A stretch of 64,000 nucleotides of DNA from Polytrichum commune. Taxonomy: Eukaryota > Streptophyta > Polytrichopsida > Polytrichales > Polytrichaceae. The notes beneath the pieces were generated by a model, which was not told where the DNA came from, did not search any database, and was given only the letters and a program-made list of their open reading frames with translations. The stretch spans positions 19,778,001 to 19,842,000 of the forward strand of contig OX485804.1 in the NCBI GenBank assembly GCA_950295325.1, in the 5' to 3' direction. Both the position numbers and the translations under genes were made by a program. Shown here in pieces: positions 24,653 through 37,370 of the stretch. Numbering within the stretch: position 1 is the stretch's first letter; each line of letters begins with the position of its first letter.

Positions 24653-27600
24653 GAGTACGAGTGACATGTGCCACGGCAGGGGGTGATTTGGAAGATGGAA
24701 AAGAGAAGAAAAAGGTGCTTGTGATGGGAGGCACAGGGCGTGTTGGAGCTTCCACCCTGCGTGCCTTGGCCAGAGGGGGTGACCTTCATCTGTTTGTTGG
24801 CGGCCGGAACCGGTACAAGGTCTCCTCCTTCCTCTTTGATGCACTCAAAATAATCTACTAATTGCTTGCTGGTCCATTGACCGTAATAAGAATTAGGTAT
24901 TGAATGCGAGGAGCCTTGCCACAGGCTGGACTGTAGTAGTGACCCAACCTATCAAGCCGCTGTAGCAGCGAGGTAGTTAAGGGTGCTTACTATAGCCGAT
25001 GGCAGGGTGACACAGGTAAATTACTGGATAAAGTTGTCAGGTCATGGCAGGGTGTCAATTACGGGTGACAATGTGCCTCCTCGTATGCAATTAGGAATAG
25101 ACATGTCAGCAAAATCACTTGACCACTAGACATGGTGGGTGATTCGGCCAAAATCGATGAAGGTTTAGGATAACGAATTGGTTCCGTCAGCCTCAGTTGT
25201 TGAAAGGGTGTTTCTGGGCCCAGGGAGAAAGGAGAAGCAATAGCGCGTGAGTTAGGGGGCACTGTGGAGTTTTTGGGCTTCGATCTCGATGAACCGGCAG
25301 CATTACGAGCGGCACTGGAAGGTCTTGATTCTTTCTTCACATGTCAACAATTTGTAAATGAATAATATCAAGAATCCTCAACAATCTACTCCTTGTCATC
25401 AAGAACATATACTTCCATTATTCTCAGTTTCAATGTCCAAGAGTACCAAGTTCTACAAACATCCTAGACACAAGAGGTGGTCCTCTTTAACAATAAAGTC
25501 TTAGTATTTTTCATGCTGCATGCATAACAGTAGGTGTTGAGATGCGCGTAGTTACTTTCCATACAATCTAATGAAAATATACCCACCATCCTGTCTATTA
25601 CAATACCCTTCCAGCTTACCCACAATTGTAGACAAATTTTGCTGCTCAACCTTAACGACATTCAAAAAAACCCCAACATTTGGGCAAAGATTAGCACTTC
25701 CAAAATTGCTCCCAAGTTGTCAGCCTTTATCCAGCTTCTTTTTCAGTAGATATATTCATGCTGGATACGTAGAGATGCTTGCTGTTACTTTCCATGCAAT
25801 CAAATGGAAATCCATCGACCATTCTGTCTGCTACATTTCATTACACCCCCTAAACCCCAACAAACTGTCTGGGAAGAGCGCTTTTGATATTTTCTCCCAA
25901 TTTGTCATCCATTGCCCCCCAGCTTCTTTTTCAATGAATGAGTTACGTGTGCAGGTGTAGATTTGGTAGTCCATGCAGCAGGGCCTTTCCAGCGGCGGGC
26001 AGAATGTGCAGTGCTGGAAGCTGCACTAGACACCAAGGTACAATCCCCACAAATTCATGATGATATTTTTGATGTACTTTTATTACAAGGTGACTAGTGT
26101 ACCTACACGTGCAAGGATGTTCAACAAAAATTACCAAATGGTGGTGTATTATGTAATTATTACGTTCAAATTGTATCTAGTGGTGTATAATGTAAATATC
26201 TCATAAAGTACTTATTATTTTTATATAGCAATTTACTGCATAGCAGCATAAATTGCTACATGTTAGAAGAAAATTAGAAAATTATGCAGTTATGACGCAA
26301 TATTAAGGAATTATATGATGTTATTTCAACATTTTATTGTTTCTACATGAGAACTTCTACCTCTGGAAGTTTGTGATGTTTCATTTGAGACTAAAAGTTT
26401 CAGGTTGTCACCATAACGTCAATTACTGTCTCACCCAGACTCATTCCAAAACTTGTGTCCGTTGTGTTAATCTCTGGAATTCTTAACTCCACCTTTAACT
26501 TGGAGTATCATTGTTGGCTTTCAAACCAATCATTTTCATGTTGGGACACTTGCCATTGCAGACAGCATACATAGATGTGTGTGACGACCAAGAGTACTCA
26601 ATTCGAGCCAAAGGTTACCATGATCAAGCTGTGGCAGCCCAAGTTCCAGCTATCACAACAGCGGGAATCTACCCTGGAGTCAGTAATAGTGGGTCCTTTC
26701 AACGGATCAAAGAGTCCTTACTTTGTTATTGCTTGCCTGCACTATTATTCCAAGTCCTAATCACCTGAAGATAGCTTCATTAATTAGCCACAAGTCTTTA
26801 GCACACGATCATTGACATCTACCATTGATGTGCGACTGGTGACAGTATGTACATCGTATTAGTGGAAGATTACAATCTGACCATGAACATCCAAATTTCA
26901 GTTTTAAACATGAATCCATTCTGCAAGTCATTTGAACATGTTCCAGGAAGTATGGAGGACTTGCTACTAATTTAAGTCATTGTAACAAGATAACGCAAAC
27001 AGCCAATAAAAATGAGTATGCACTTTAATTGACACAAGTTGTTGAGTTATGGCAGTCATGGCAGCTGAGCTAGTGCGCTTAAATATCAAGGCTGATGGAG
27101 ATGGCAAGCAAACTACACCAAAACGGATTCGGTTAGACTCTACTCCATCCTCTTATGCATTTGACACCATGTTTTCATTTTGCACAAATCATGTACATTT
27201 GCAACGACAACCATGCTGTTTCAAGACGAAAGACTTATCTCTATGTTTCTTGAGTGAATCTTGTTGGAGGTCCTGAATGGAGTGTAACTTAGCATTGATT
27301 AAAATTACTGGCATTATTACAAGGTCACCAAGCAAGGGTTTTTTGAATATATAATGAATAAAACCTAAAATTGTGTTGTTTGTACTTGAGTTTCCACTTC
27401 TGACAAATTCCTTCAGGTATTCATACTATACAGCAGGTTCAGGTGGGGCCGGACCCACCATTCTTGCAACGAGTTTCTTGCTATTGGGTGAAGAGGCTAT
27501 AGTCTATGTAGACGGTAAGCCCTCCTCTAAATAATTAGTCTTTTGAGAACCCATGTATGTTGATGTCAGGATCCTTTAGGAACGGCTGGTTGAATTTCAC

Positions 27601-30600
27601 ATCAAACCTTGAGAGAATGCATGTTCTTAAAGCTATTGATAAATCCTGCCCAGTTTTTGTTAATTATGTTCTCTTAAATCCAAAACCATAGATGATGAAA
27701 GTTGAAGCAGGCAGTCTGATTGAGAGGTCAGTCATTTCAATGGAGCCACTTAGGGTGTTTACAATCAAGAACCAAGGAAAGAGAGGTCATATATGTTTGT
27801 TCACCTTGGATGCACCAGGTCAACAACAGATGATGAAACCATATAGTGCAAGACGAGACGTGGACTTTGGGAGGGGAATTGGCAAAAAGCCTGTATATCT
27901 ATTGTACGTGTGGCTTCTATCTTTATCCCTTTTTAGATCAATTTCGCATTTATGCACAATATTATCCATATGCATTCACCTTAGGCCCCCTTTACAGAAA
28001 AGAGGTTGAAAGCTTGAAGATTGAGAGCTCAAAGAAAGGAGCCTTCTCATTGGTAGAAAGGAGCTTCTTAAGCTATGTTCACTCAAATCCACTCTTCACT
28101 TGAGCTTTCAACTTGATAGCTTGAACTATTTACCGAGCTTAGAACAAGGCCACCTCGACCTCAACCTCAACCCCAAAATCTCAATGTTTGGATGACAATA
28201 TAGGTCGGAGAAGGGCCATTTTCCCACCCAACCTCAATCCAGACCTTAACCCCGACCTCAATAACCCATTATCTCAATGTTGGATGACAATATAGGTTGA
28301 CACCAAAGACATTCCCATCTCAACCTCAAAACCTCAATAGGATTGAGGTCCGCTTGGATAGAAGGTTTTGTATTGAGGAGGCTCTTACAATGCTTAGATG
28401 GCGCCTTGATGGATCCATGTGGAACGACTATGACAACATCTCATTCATTTTTGACAAGCTCTCGGTGAAAATTCTAGGAATGCCAAGATTTTGAGCTCTC
28501 ATTTTGTGGACCCCAAGCCAATGGGCTTTAAAGCATTCTTTGGCTTGTCATGAATGGTTCTTTATTTAGTCCTATTCCGCCTTTGATATCTCAATTTGAG
28601 CATGGCCACTTTACACTTCCTCAAACTATTTGAGAGCTTGAAGATTGGTCAAGCTCTCAATAGTTTGTGCTTTGGATGAAAGGTTATCAATTACTCTTAA
28701 GTATGGAACTCCCAGTAATTGCTAGTTAGGGCTCTGAAATCGAAATATAGTGTAAAGGGGGCCTTAGAATAGAGATTGAATTCATCACTGAGATTTGAAT
28801 TTGCAAAACTGTGGTTGCAGGAACTTGCCGGAGGTGAGAAGTACACATGAGGTGCTTGGGGTGCCAAGCGTTAGTGCACGCTTTGGAACATATCCTCAGA
28901 TTTGGAACATAGCCATGGGCATCATTGCCACATTGGTTCCCAAGGTTGGTGAAACTTATGCTTGTGTGCTTGCTCCTAAATTCCTAGATTATGGTTGTAA
29001 TTGTAACAATGGTTGTAACAGTGAAGTTCTGCAGTTCTCTATTTGTAACATGGTTGTTATATATGTGTAGGAATTTTTGAAAGATCAAAAGAAGGTTCAA
29101 ACCCTAGTGCGGTGGTCGGATCCATTAGTACGCGCACTCGATGGATATGCAGGGGAGCGTGTGTCAATGCGAGTAAGCTTGTGATGTTGAGTTTAACTTG
29201 ACTCTTGATAATATCATTCACAATTGCATATATAAGTATCTGTAAGATATACTCTTACTATTGAATTCGAAAGGTGTCCATGTGATTTCACATCCAAAGC
29301 CACACAATGCTTCAAGGAGAATCATGTCAACGCTTGTTTTTCATTTCCTCTGCCTAGCCTTTTTCTGAAAATAGACAACCATTTAGTGTATACATGTGCT
29401 GGTGGTCTTTTGTAGGTGGATTTGGAGTGTGAAGATGGGAAAAAGGCAATTGGTATTTACAGTCATAAAATGCTTTCTGTGTAAGTATTAACAACAGGTA
29501 TTCCCTACTTGATTCTGTAACATACTAGCTCGGGCCTGTGCATATAAAATAATGTTGCTGGCCATCCTTGCTCTGTCTGCTCCACATGCCAATGTCAACA
29601 GCTGGCTGTTCTAGAATTTAGGAACAGCAACTGTGTTAACGCACATGTACCCTCGCCGTTCCAAAGTTCCAAAATGTATATTAGACTAGTTTGAACCCAT
29701 GCAAGTCCTGCCCCATTGCACCTGTCCCTTAATCATTTGCTCAACATGCCACCGTCGATGGTCAATTGCTGTGGAACTTTGGAAAAGTGATTGCGTCGGT
29801 GCCCACCAGCCCTCGCCGTACGTTGCCAAAACATATATATGATTGCACATTTTGGCATCACATATGTATACACATTTCAATGCTATGTTTGTGCTTAGTA
29901 GAAGTCATCGTGGTAGTCCGACATGAACCAATTGATATAGTGAGTTTACATTTTCTTGTCATGACAGATCTGTAGGTATTTCAGTTGCTGCATTTGCTAG
30001 GGCAGTGTTGGAAGGTGCCACACAGCCAGGTGTCTGGTTTCCAGAGGAGGTACGAGACAATTATCATCACAAATTTATCTCCATTGCTTGATGATATGGG
30101 TTACCATTGTTTGTGAATAGTGGTTTGTAGAGCAACTAATGAAGTTCGAACATTACAGATAGGGGGTGTTGCAGAATCAGCAAGAAAAAAGTTATTAGAA
30201 AGAGCAGCAGAGGGCACCCTAAACTTTGTCATGAACAAGTAAGTTTCAAGTTTCCACACCCCTTACAGTGATTCTACCACCTTGATGTTCATGAAGGAAG
30301 CAGCAGTTTCACCTTTCATATCAGACTGTACTTAGTACATGCCCCTATTCTATTTCTAGGTTCGACAAAGTATGTCAATTAGAAATGCATAGACAATTCA
30401 ATTCATTATAACATAGTTTGCTTCCAGATTTTATGAAGTCTGTTATGTTTCTTCTATGTTGATTTTTGGTCCATGTTGAAAACATGTCTTCCTCTTGTTC
30501 AAAGTTGACTTCTGCACAATGAAAGTTCAAAACAGAAGTTGGGCAGGCAAAATATATCAATTATTGGCGTGGTTATGTTTGATGCAAATCAAATTTCGGA

Positions 30601-30775
30601 CAGCCAATTCAGTTTTGAGTTGCTAAGATCAAATGGCCATAGTGTTTTTTTTTCAATATCTGTATGTGTGATGGTAAAAAGCGTCCTGAATCTTATGACC
30701 GTGGCATGACTTTTCAGGTCCCCTTGGATGACTGACCAAGATCCCAAAGAGGTTGGGTTTGGAATTTATTTCTGA
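24653..30775 (+). CDS. Saccharopine-dehydrogenase-like oxidoreductase (plastid type), 5' end missing
   Basis: Exons: 24653-24812, 25224-25321, 25955-26037, 26562-26688, 27047-27131, 27417-27514, 27819-27903, 28821-28944, 29071-29172, 29416-29480, 29968-30049, 30159-30238, 30718-30775. Every junction keeps phase and gives about 415 aa. The N-terminal NAD(P)-binding motif is VLVMGGTGRVGASTLRALA. Later blocks include VHAAGPFQRR, AYIDVCDDQEYSIRAKGY, ITTAGIYPGVSN, YYTAGSGGAGPTILATSFLL, NLPEVRSTHEVLGVPSV and GATQPGVWFPEE. These match the plant family represented by Arabidopsis At1g50450, about 428 aa, annotated as saccharopine dehydrogenase. Plant members are thought to be plastidial; the true substrate is not established, and this is not the bifunctional lysine-degrading enzyme. 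The first exon has no ATG, and an in-frame stop precedes it at 24646, so an upstream exon must carry the start. A MITE sits in the intron 27904-28820 without touching coding sequence. Confidence 0.9.
27984..28763. mobile_element. Tourist-like (PIF/Harbinger) MITE, 780 bp
   Basis: The ends are exact inverted repeats: GGCCCCCTTTACA at 27984 and TGTAAAGGGGGCC ending at 28763. Both are flanked by TTA (27981-27983 and 28764-28766), the 3-bp target duplication typical of PIF/Harbinger elements. The interior has a duplicated block (CTCAATGT, GGATGACAATATAGGT at about 28181 and 28273) and no transposase. It lies wholly within an intron. Confidence 0.8.
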
Positions 30776-31929
30776 TTCTGAAGTTATTGCACACATAATT
30801 GTTGCAATCATTAATTGTTACAATTCTTTGGAACAGTAGTTTACATGGGCACATTCTTTTGGCACAATGGCTACAAATAAATTTGATCACTGCAGTTTGC
30901 TTGAATTGAAATTCTCGTCAACTGGGATTCATTTCGAAGTATTTCTCTGTTGTCATTGTTCTCTCATAACCAGATCAAAGATTGAAGGCAAATAAGAATC
31001 ATCGCATAAGATAAAATAAAAGCTGATGACTTGCAATATTGATAATGTAAAGCACTCGTAAAGCCAATGACTTGCCCCACATTTTTCTTCTTGTGTTTTG
31101 CACTACACGTGTTTATCTAGTATAGATATTTCCTATTCTTTAAGCCAAATCGTCAAACTATTGTGATCTTATGTTGCATAAGCATGAGCATCCACATTTG
31201 TTGCTCTTTCCTTTGAGAAACTCCACGATTGCTTGGGTGTTCTCGGACTTCGTGGAGCTCCACATGGCTACCCAACATTTTGATTGGGCGATTTTCAAGA
31301 AGCGCTGAAGCCACGGCCAGAGATACACAAGCTTACTATTGATGTACGTGGAGGGGCCATTGTAGTACGTGTCTTAGGGCTTGTAGAAAGGGACCGTGGG
31401 GACCCTAGGACAATACACGCAATGAACAAGGACCCCGTTGAGATCTAACACCGAGTCTTAGGTGGCAAAGGTGGGGTGGGTAAAATGGGGGGGGGGGGGG
31501 GGCACCACGCCGTCGTCCACGCTTCTGGGAGAGGAGCGATTGGGAGCTACAATACTATGCTCTGATCCCTACGGAGACAAGCGAGAGAAAGGGGGGTCGG
31601 CTATGTCATGCTATGTCCATTTGATGTACAAATACAAAAACAACCAAATCATTGGTGGCAATAGAAATATACAAAGGGTAAAAGCACACAAGATACATTT
31701 GAACACAAAACAAACATATAGGGACCAAAAATAATAATTTTATTTTTACAATGCTTTATGTACAATTTGCTTAGGAGGTAGCCGGATTGAACAAGTTGTT
31801 CAGGTTATCCTAAATGTAAATCTACAAAATAATTTGTACGCCGCCAAATTCGAGCATAGTCGCAACTAGGGTAAAGGAGGGTGGCGAGGGATAGGGATGG
31901 GAGTGTGGGGAGGGGGGTAGTTCCTCGTA
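30776..31929. other. Intergenic, no gene supported
   Basis: 3' flank of the oxidoreductase gene. A run of 16 G (31487-31502) is the only striking feature. An open frame at 31462-31734 reads through this homopolymer and has no family character. Confidence 0.5.
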
Positions 31930-33420
31930 GCTAGGTGAACACGACCACGCTAAGTATACAATGACCCAAGGAGTTTGGGTTGATCGACCCAAAATGGGAA
32001 GTCTCAGTATAGTACCTCGTCCTAGTCATGCCTGGACGCCGTGGAAGCCTCCATCGTCTCCGTTGCCCCACCTCTCTCACCATTGCCTTCTCTAAAGAGG
32101 TCAACAATTTGCTCTTGCAAAGGCTCAATATCATGTCCTTGTTCTAACCCAACCTCTGCATGTGCATCATGTATGGTTTCATTGATTTGGTTAGGAGTAG
32201 AAGTATCACCAGGCCCTTGAGGGGCTTCAACATCTAGCATGTTTGTGTCTCTTTGACATTCATATTGGTCAAAGGGAGACTGAGCGGCAATGATGTTTGG
32301 GTCGACAGTCTTGCATTGGAGGAGTTGCCTTGGGGCATTGCAGGGGTAGGCCAATTTAGGTCAAGCGACCCAAACATCTTAGGGTCGTCGTGCTGATGAA
32401 GGGGGGGGGGGCAATATTGTAGGTGGCTAAAGTGGTGGAACCCTCGGGAACGCACCAGATATTGGGATCATCCACCTATTGAACCGGGGTGTATGGAACG
32501 TTATGGGGCCGCATAAGGTGCTGGAAGCTATAGGACTGGTGTTGGATAGACTGCTACAGGATGTTTTGCGCAAGGAAACCAAGTGCAAGTGTGGAAAGGA
32601 GCTCGACGGAGCCACCACCAAACCTTGTGCCCACATTTCTTGTATCACATGCGTGATCAAGCCCGCGTTGGACGGAGGGTGGGCCATCATTGTTTGTCAC
32701 TCATGCTCTAACAGGAGAGCCCTCAACTCTGCAACTATATTCTGCACTGAGGGTTCTTCTGCAACAACCTTTTGCAAGCAGATGCGTTGCTCCTCGTCCC
32801 TCAACATTTTCTTGTTAGCCTCTTGCACAATGGAGACTTCGGGTTTTGCCCTCATCATGCCAACAAACACTATAAGAGAAGGAGGATCCGACCTAAGCCG
32901 TTTGGCGAGTTCCATATCGTCCTCGTCCTTGCTACTTATAACTATGGTCTCCCCCGTTGTATAATCAATGTAGGGTTTCTTCCCCTTCAGCCTCCTCTCC
33001 TTGAACGTGGCAATCGCGTCCCTAGAGTTTATGTCCCTCTCATCATCCATAGTGAGGACGGACACTAGCTTATTCTGCGGAGTTGCCACCTGCATAGTTT
33101 TCTTTCGTTGAGGGACTTCGGATTCCTACTTGTAACCTGTTGCCCCTTCCTCGACCTCTGACACCCTTTGCCTTCATATCTTCTTCTTCCTCTTCTTCCT
33201 CCTCAGCCACCTCGTCACTTGGCCCCCATGATGGATTGCCCAGATGCAATCCGACCAAACGTTTGGGTATTCCAACAGGGACCCTCATGGCGAATTTTTT
33301 AGGGTTGATACGCAGCGCCATATCCAACGGGATCCAATCAAGGATGTCCATCTTCTTCGCCAAGGATTTATGGGTTTTGTAAAATTGAACATCACCATCC
33401 TCTATTGTAATATTATTCAT
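31930..33420 (-). pseudogene. Broken unrecognised protein-coding remains
   Basis: On the minus strand, adjoining open frames look protein-like but are interrupted. 33420-33070 contains MDILDWIPLDMALRINPKKF and a run of Glu before RGRGRG. 33095-32697 contains YIDYTTGETIVISSKDEDDM and AELRALLLEHE. A third at 32354-32022 is acidic. The first two overlap in different frames, so there is a frameshift or an unrecognised intron. A 12-G run (near 32400) interrupts the region. I do not recognise the family. The acidic, basic and coiled-coil-like segments suggest a DNA-associated or transposon-borne protein; that is a guess. Confidence 0.35.
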
Positions 33421-34445
33421 ATGTCACTATAGTAGACACATATTAGTCATATGTGTGCTCCTTACAATTGGGGTAGAGTTTGGGTTGAACTTAGGAATGC
33501 TATATTATTTGGGATTGGATGAATATCCATATGGAATATTTCATAACAAATATGAACTTTATAATATTATTGTGTTTGGGACTAAATTGCAGGGTTGAAT
33601 AAATATACATTTATTACACAATGCTTTGTAGGTCATAGTGTCTATATTTTATTGACCATGCTAATAATAGCCAAGATTATATATGTCTTACCCATGTGTT
33701 TTTTTTGGTGAAGTTGGTTTCACTTTGAAGAGATTCTTGAGATTACACCTTCCATGACAAAATTGTGATCACAGTCAGAAATTAATAAGGCTCTCTGATC
33801 GGTTCAGTTCTATATTGTGAATGGTATCGATGAATAGGGAGAATCGGCGTCTAGTTGCAGTCGAAGCGGTTGAGTTTAAGAAATAACCAGTGGCAGTTCA
33901 AGACGTCAGTATAACTACTGATCAATCGTTCTTGAGCAATATATGGAATGTTCGCCAAGTTAATGCAGAACAACCAACAGATGTCAACATGCAACCTGGT
34001 TGGACTTTGGAAACGCTCGGATCTTGATCGATTTCGCCCAAAATCTCCCCAAACGGTGTTTCCAATCTTCTTCGGCTAGCACCTGTCAAAGATTTGGAGG
34101 CCCAAAAAGTAGCATGAGAAGGTCCTCAAGAGATCTTACACAACCACAATTGAGCACTTACATGAACGAAGAAACGGACAGAAATTTCGATTCGAAACCT
34201 CCCTCCTCGAAGATCATCAGCTCCTGAATCAAGCTTGAGAAAATTTACAGCAATGAACCCTTCGATCCTACAACCTACACCTAAACCGGCATCTAAGAAG
34301 TGCTTAATCCTAATCCCACCCCATGCCTCCCTCGAATTTCTCTCTCTACACAGTCCTTGACATCAACACTATTTTGAATGGAAAATATTAGTAGTGGTGA
34401 AGAACCTTGTTTCAGTTATTAAGGGATTCATCATAACATTACTAA

Positions 34446-34920
34446 GGGCCACTTCACACTATGGCCGTCGAAGTCGAGAGGGCCAAACTTTGTTGAGAGT
34501 CCAAAGAAATGGGCTGAAAATAGCCAATGAAATATAGTAGTTGGAGCCTTCAGCTGGGCATAGTGTGAAGCTTCCAAAGGCCAAGCCCAACGTTCAAACT
34601 CGAACAAGCATCCCATTTGATTCTAAGTCCAAAATAACCCCTCCAATCTAACAGCCAAGATCTTGTCAATGATTGATCCTTTTAATGAAAAAAAACCGAC
34701 GGCCTCTCGACCATATTTTGGGGTTTCATTCCCGCCCAACCCAAACTTCCTTTGAGAATCCATCGTCCTCTTCAAAAAGTAATCATTTTAAATTATGACA
34801 ACCATTGAACTTTGGCCTTAGTGTGAAGGGTCAAGGGGCTGAACTCTTGGTTTCTTGCAATATGATTGGTGAAAATTGACGGCCTCTCGACCTTCGGCCA
34901 TAGACTGTATGAAGCGCCCC
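34446..34920. mobile_element. Tourist-like MITE, 475 bp
   Basis: The left end GGGCCACTTCACAC, then TATGGCCG and TCGAGAGG, is mirrored at the right (CCTCTCGACC, CGGCCATA, GAAGCGCCCC) as an imperfect inverted repeat of about 40 bp. TAA flanks the left; the right flank is TCA, so the target duplication has decayed. The ends match the TAA-flanked elements at 54244 and 56879. Confidence 0.65.
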
Positions 34921-35569
34921 TCAATACCCACTGTTTGTTCGATGGACCTTCAAAAAATATATACAATCAGAGCTATATATTATATTCCAAAAGCCCACTA
35001 AACAAACAGTAGATGTTGAGTAATGTAATGATTTGCACTCATGTCCCGGAATTAGGTCCTGCAACCTCGGACACTGAGCGGCCACGATGTACCAATCTGG
35101 ATGGCATCAATTCGGGGCCTGCTACATCATACTATCTTTAGAGATTGTAGGTGATAAGATTAATATCTTATCATCAAAGCTCCGAATTGTGTTAACACCT
35201 TAGAGAGAATGAGCATGGTTGTTGGGTGTGATCAGCTAAGTTAATGCATGGGGAGTACCGGCTGCTAGTTACAGATGAACCGGTTGAGTTTGAAAAATAA
35301 CCAGTTGAAGTTCAAGACTTCAGGAAAATTACCAATCGTTCTAGATGAATCTATGGAATGTATAAGCTTTCCGAGCATGCATGGTTCCATCTCAATGCCC
35401 AAAATCAGGACAAGCTCAAGTTCCAATTTTTCATGATTTTTTGGTAACTTACAACACATGACGTTTCAATAACATCCAAATGGATGGCCACCCATTATGT
35501 GCAGTTTTCCCCCGTTCCATCGCATTGAAACCTTTGTATTCTGCCCACTTAAAAGTTCCGGCTTTCCTA

Positions 35570-36640
35570 CTAGTGCGTGTTCTCGTTGCATTGTGTATAT
35601 TGCTGAGTTGTTTGTTAAATCGCGACACAAGAACCAGTGGCTTGCAGCAGTAAGGTTTCTTCACCTCGTGTGTCAAAACGCATGGAATATATGTACCAGT
35701 CCAGTTAGAACGTTGGCAAATGTGATCGTAGTAAGAATGATAGGGGTGGTTGTGTGAATGTGATTGACGTCGTTGTGTTGCACAGCTGTCGATTGCTCAA
35801 GCAACTTAACCTGTACATAGGGTTAAGAATTTGAGGACCATACGTGGCTGCGTTCATCCCTGTGTTATGTTATTTGTGAAATGCAACATAGATATTCCAA
35901 GACTAGGTATTCTTTTTTCAGTAATTCGACTCCATCACCGAGGCAATGGATATCGCAAGTCTCGTGTATAACGCTGAGTTGTTTGTTGGATCACGACACA
36001 AGAGCTAGAGGCTCTCAGCAATAAGGTTGCTTCACCTCGTGTGTGAAGGCGCATCGAATATATGAATCGGTTCGCTTAAAACGTTGGCAATTGTGATGTA
36101 TAGTATGAATGATAGGGGTGGTTGAATTGCACAGCCATCGATTCCTCAAGCAACGCAACCTATACGTAGGGTTGAAACTTGCGGACCATACGTGGCTGCG
36201 CCCATGCTGGTGTTTATGTGCATTGTAAAATGCAACATAACTTTTCCAAGAATCCGTATTCCTCTTTGCGTAATAGAACGCACAAGAGCTAAAGGCTTGC
36301 AGCAGTAAGGTTGCTTCACCTCGTGTGTGAAGACACATCGAGAATACCGATTAGTCCGCTTAGAACATCGCCATATGTGATGCGTAGTAAGATGGACGTT
36401 ATACTTTAATGTCGCTGTCTGGCACAGCTGTTGATTACTCAAGCAACTCAACCTATACATAGGTTAAGAATTTGCGGAATCTCCAAATGTGTTTTGCCCG
36501 CACATGGACGGGGATCATATGTGGCTGCGGTCACGCTGGTGTTTATATTATTGTGAAGTGTACCACAAAATCTTCAAATTTATCTATTCTTCTTTTCGTA
36601 ATCGAGCGCCAATATTAATGTACGTTGTGCGAGAGGATGC
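35570..36640 (+). repeat. Tandem array of roughly 285-370 bp units, three copies
   Basis: Anchors GTTGCTTCACCTCGTGTGTG (or a close variant) recur at about 35655, 36025 and 36310. Each is followed by GAACGTTGGCAA-like sequence, a TGCACAGCTGTCGATT-type block, CATACGTGGCTGCG, and AATGCAACATA. Unit length differs because the third copy has lost its leading block. No long open frame crosses the units. Confidence 0.75.
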
Positions 36641-37370
36641 GACGCATTGGCATGTTTAGCATGTACCACCGAGGCATTTCAGTCTAAAGAAGTTGAGCAA
36701 GGGGATTGCGGAAACAGTTTTTGAAATTCCATGAGCACCTATAATCCATTTGAGTCTGGGAAGCAGGTAGTGATCGCCGAGTGATTTTGTAGAAGGCAGG
36801 CAAATAAGCAAAGCCCGCCAATAAGGAGGCCATGGTAAATTGCAAAACCTGCGGGACGAGACAAAAGAATCAAAAAGAGAAACGAATGTGATAGAAAAGT
36901 CTCAACCAAGTTCATTTATTCGTGAGTCATGTTATCCTCTAACTCCACATCAACTTATGACCATGATTTGGTTGTTCTGCGTACAAGACCTCCCATGGTA
37001 GATGCTCGGAGGTATTGTGGATGCTCGGAGGTATTGTGGAGGTTTGACCGAAGAACATTCTATATCAGTTCATAGTGTGTCAAACTCTTTTTTATCATGC
37101 AAAAAGGTGCAAAAGTGGGTTTGGCCCTCAATGACATAGGTTGATGACGGTGAAAAGAAATTATTCATTTTGTATTCAAAATAACCAATGGAAAATCATA
37201 GTGGACCACCTCCCGACGAAAAGTCCCATTGAGTTGAAAAGAAACTCTTTCAATATTATTTCTCAGACCTGCAACAGTGAAACTTATACCTATGAGGCAA
37301 CCTTTCTCTGATTCTGCAGGGTTGATTTAACAATTTTGTATCGCAATTTTCTCCTGAGGAGCATAGTACG

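Larger units (their letters stand above)
33421..37370. other. Intergenic, repeat-rich
   Basis: No gene supported. It holds a Tourist-like MITE (34446-34920), copies of a short dispersed motif (33851 and 35268; see the 67-bp tandem array), a tandem array of about 300-bp units (35570-36640), and a 19-bp doublet (TGCTCGGAGGTATTGTGGA) near 37003. Confidence 0.5.
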
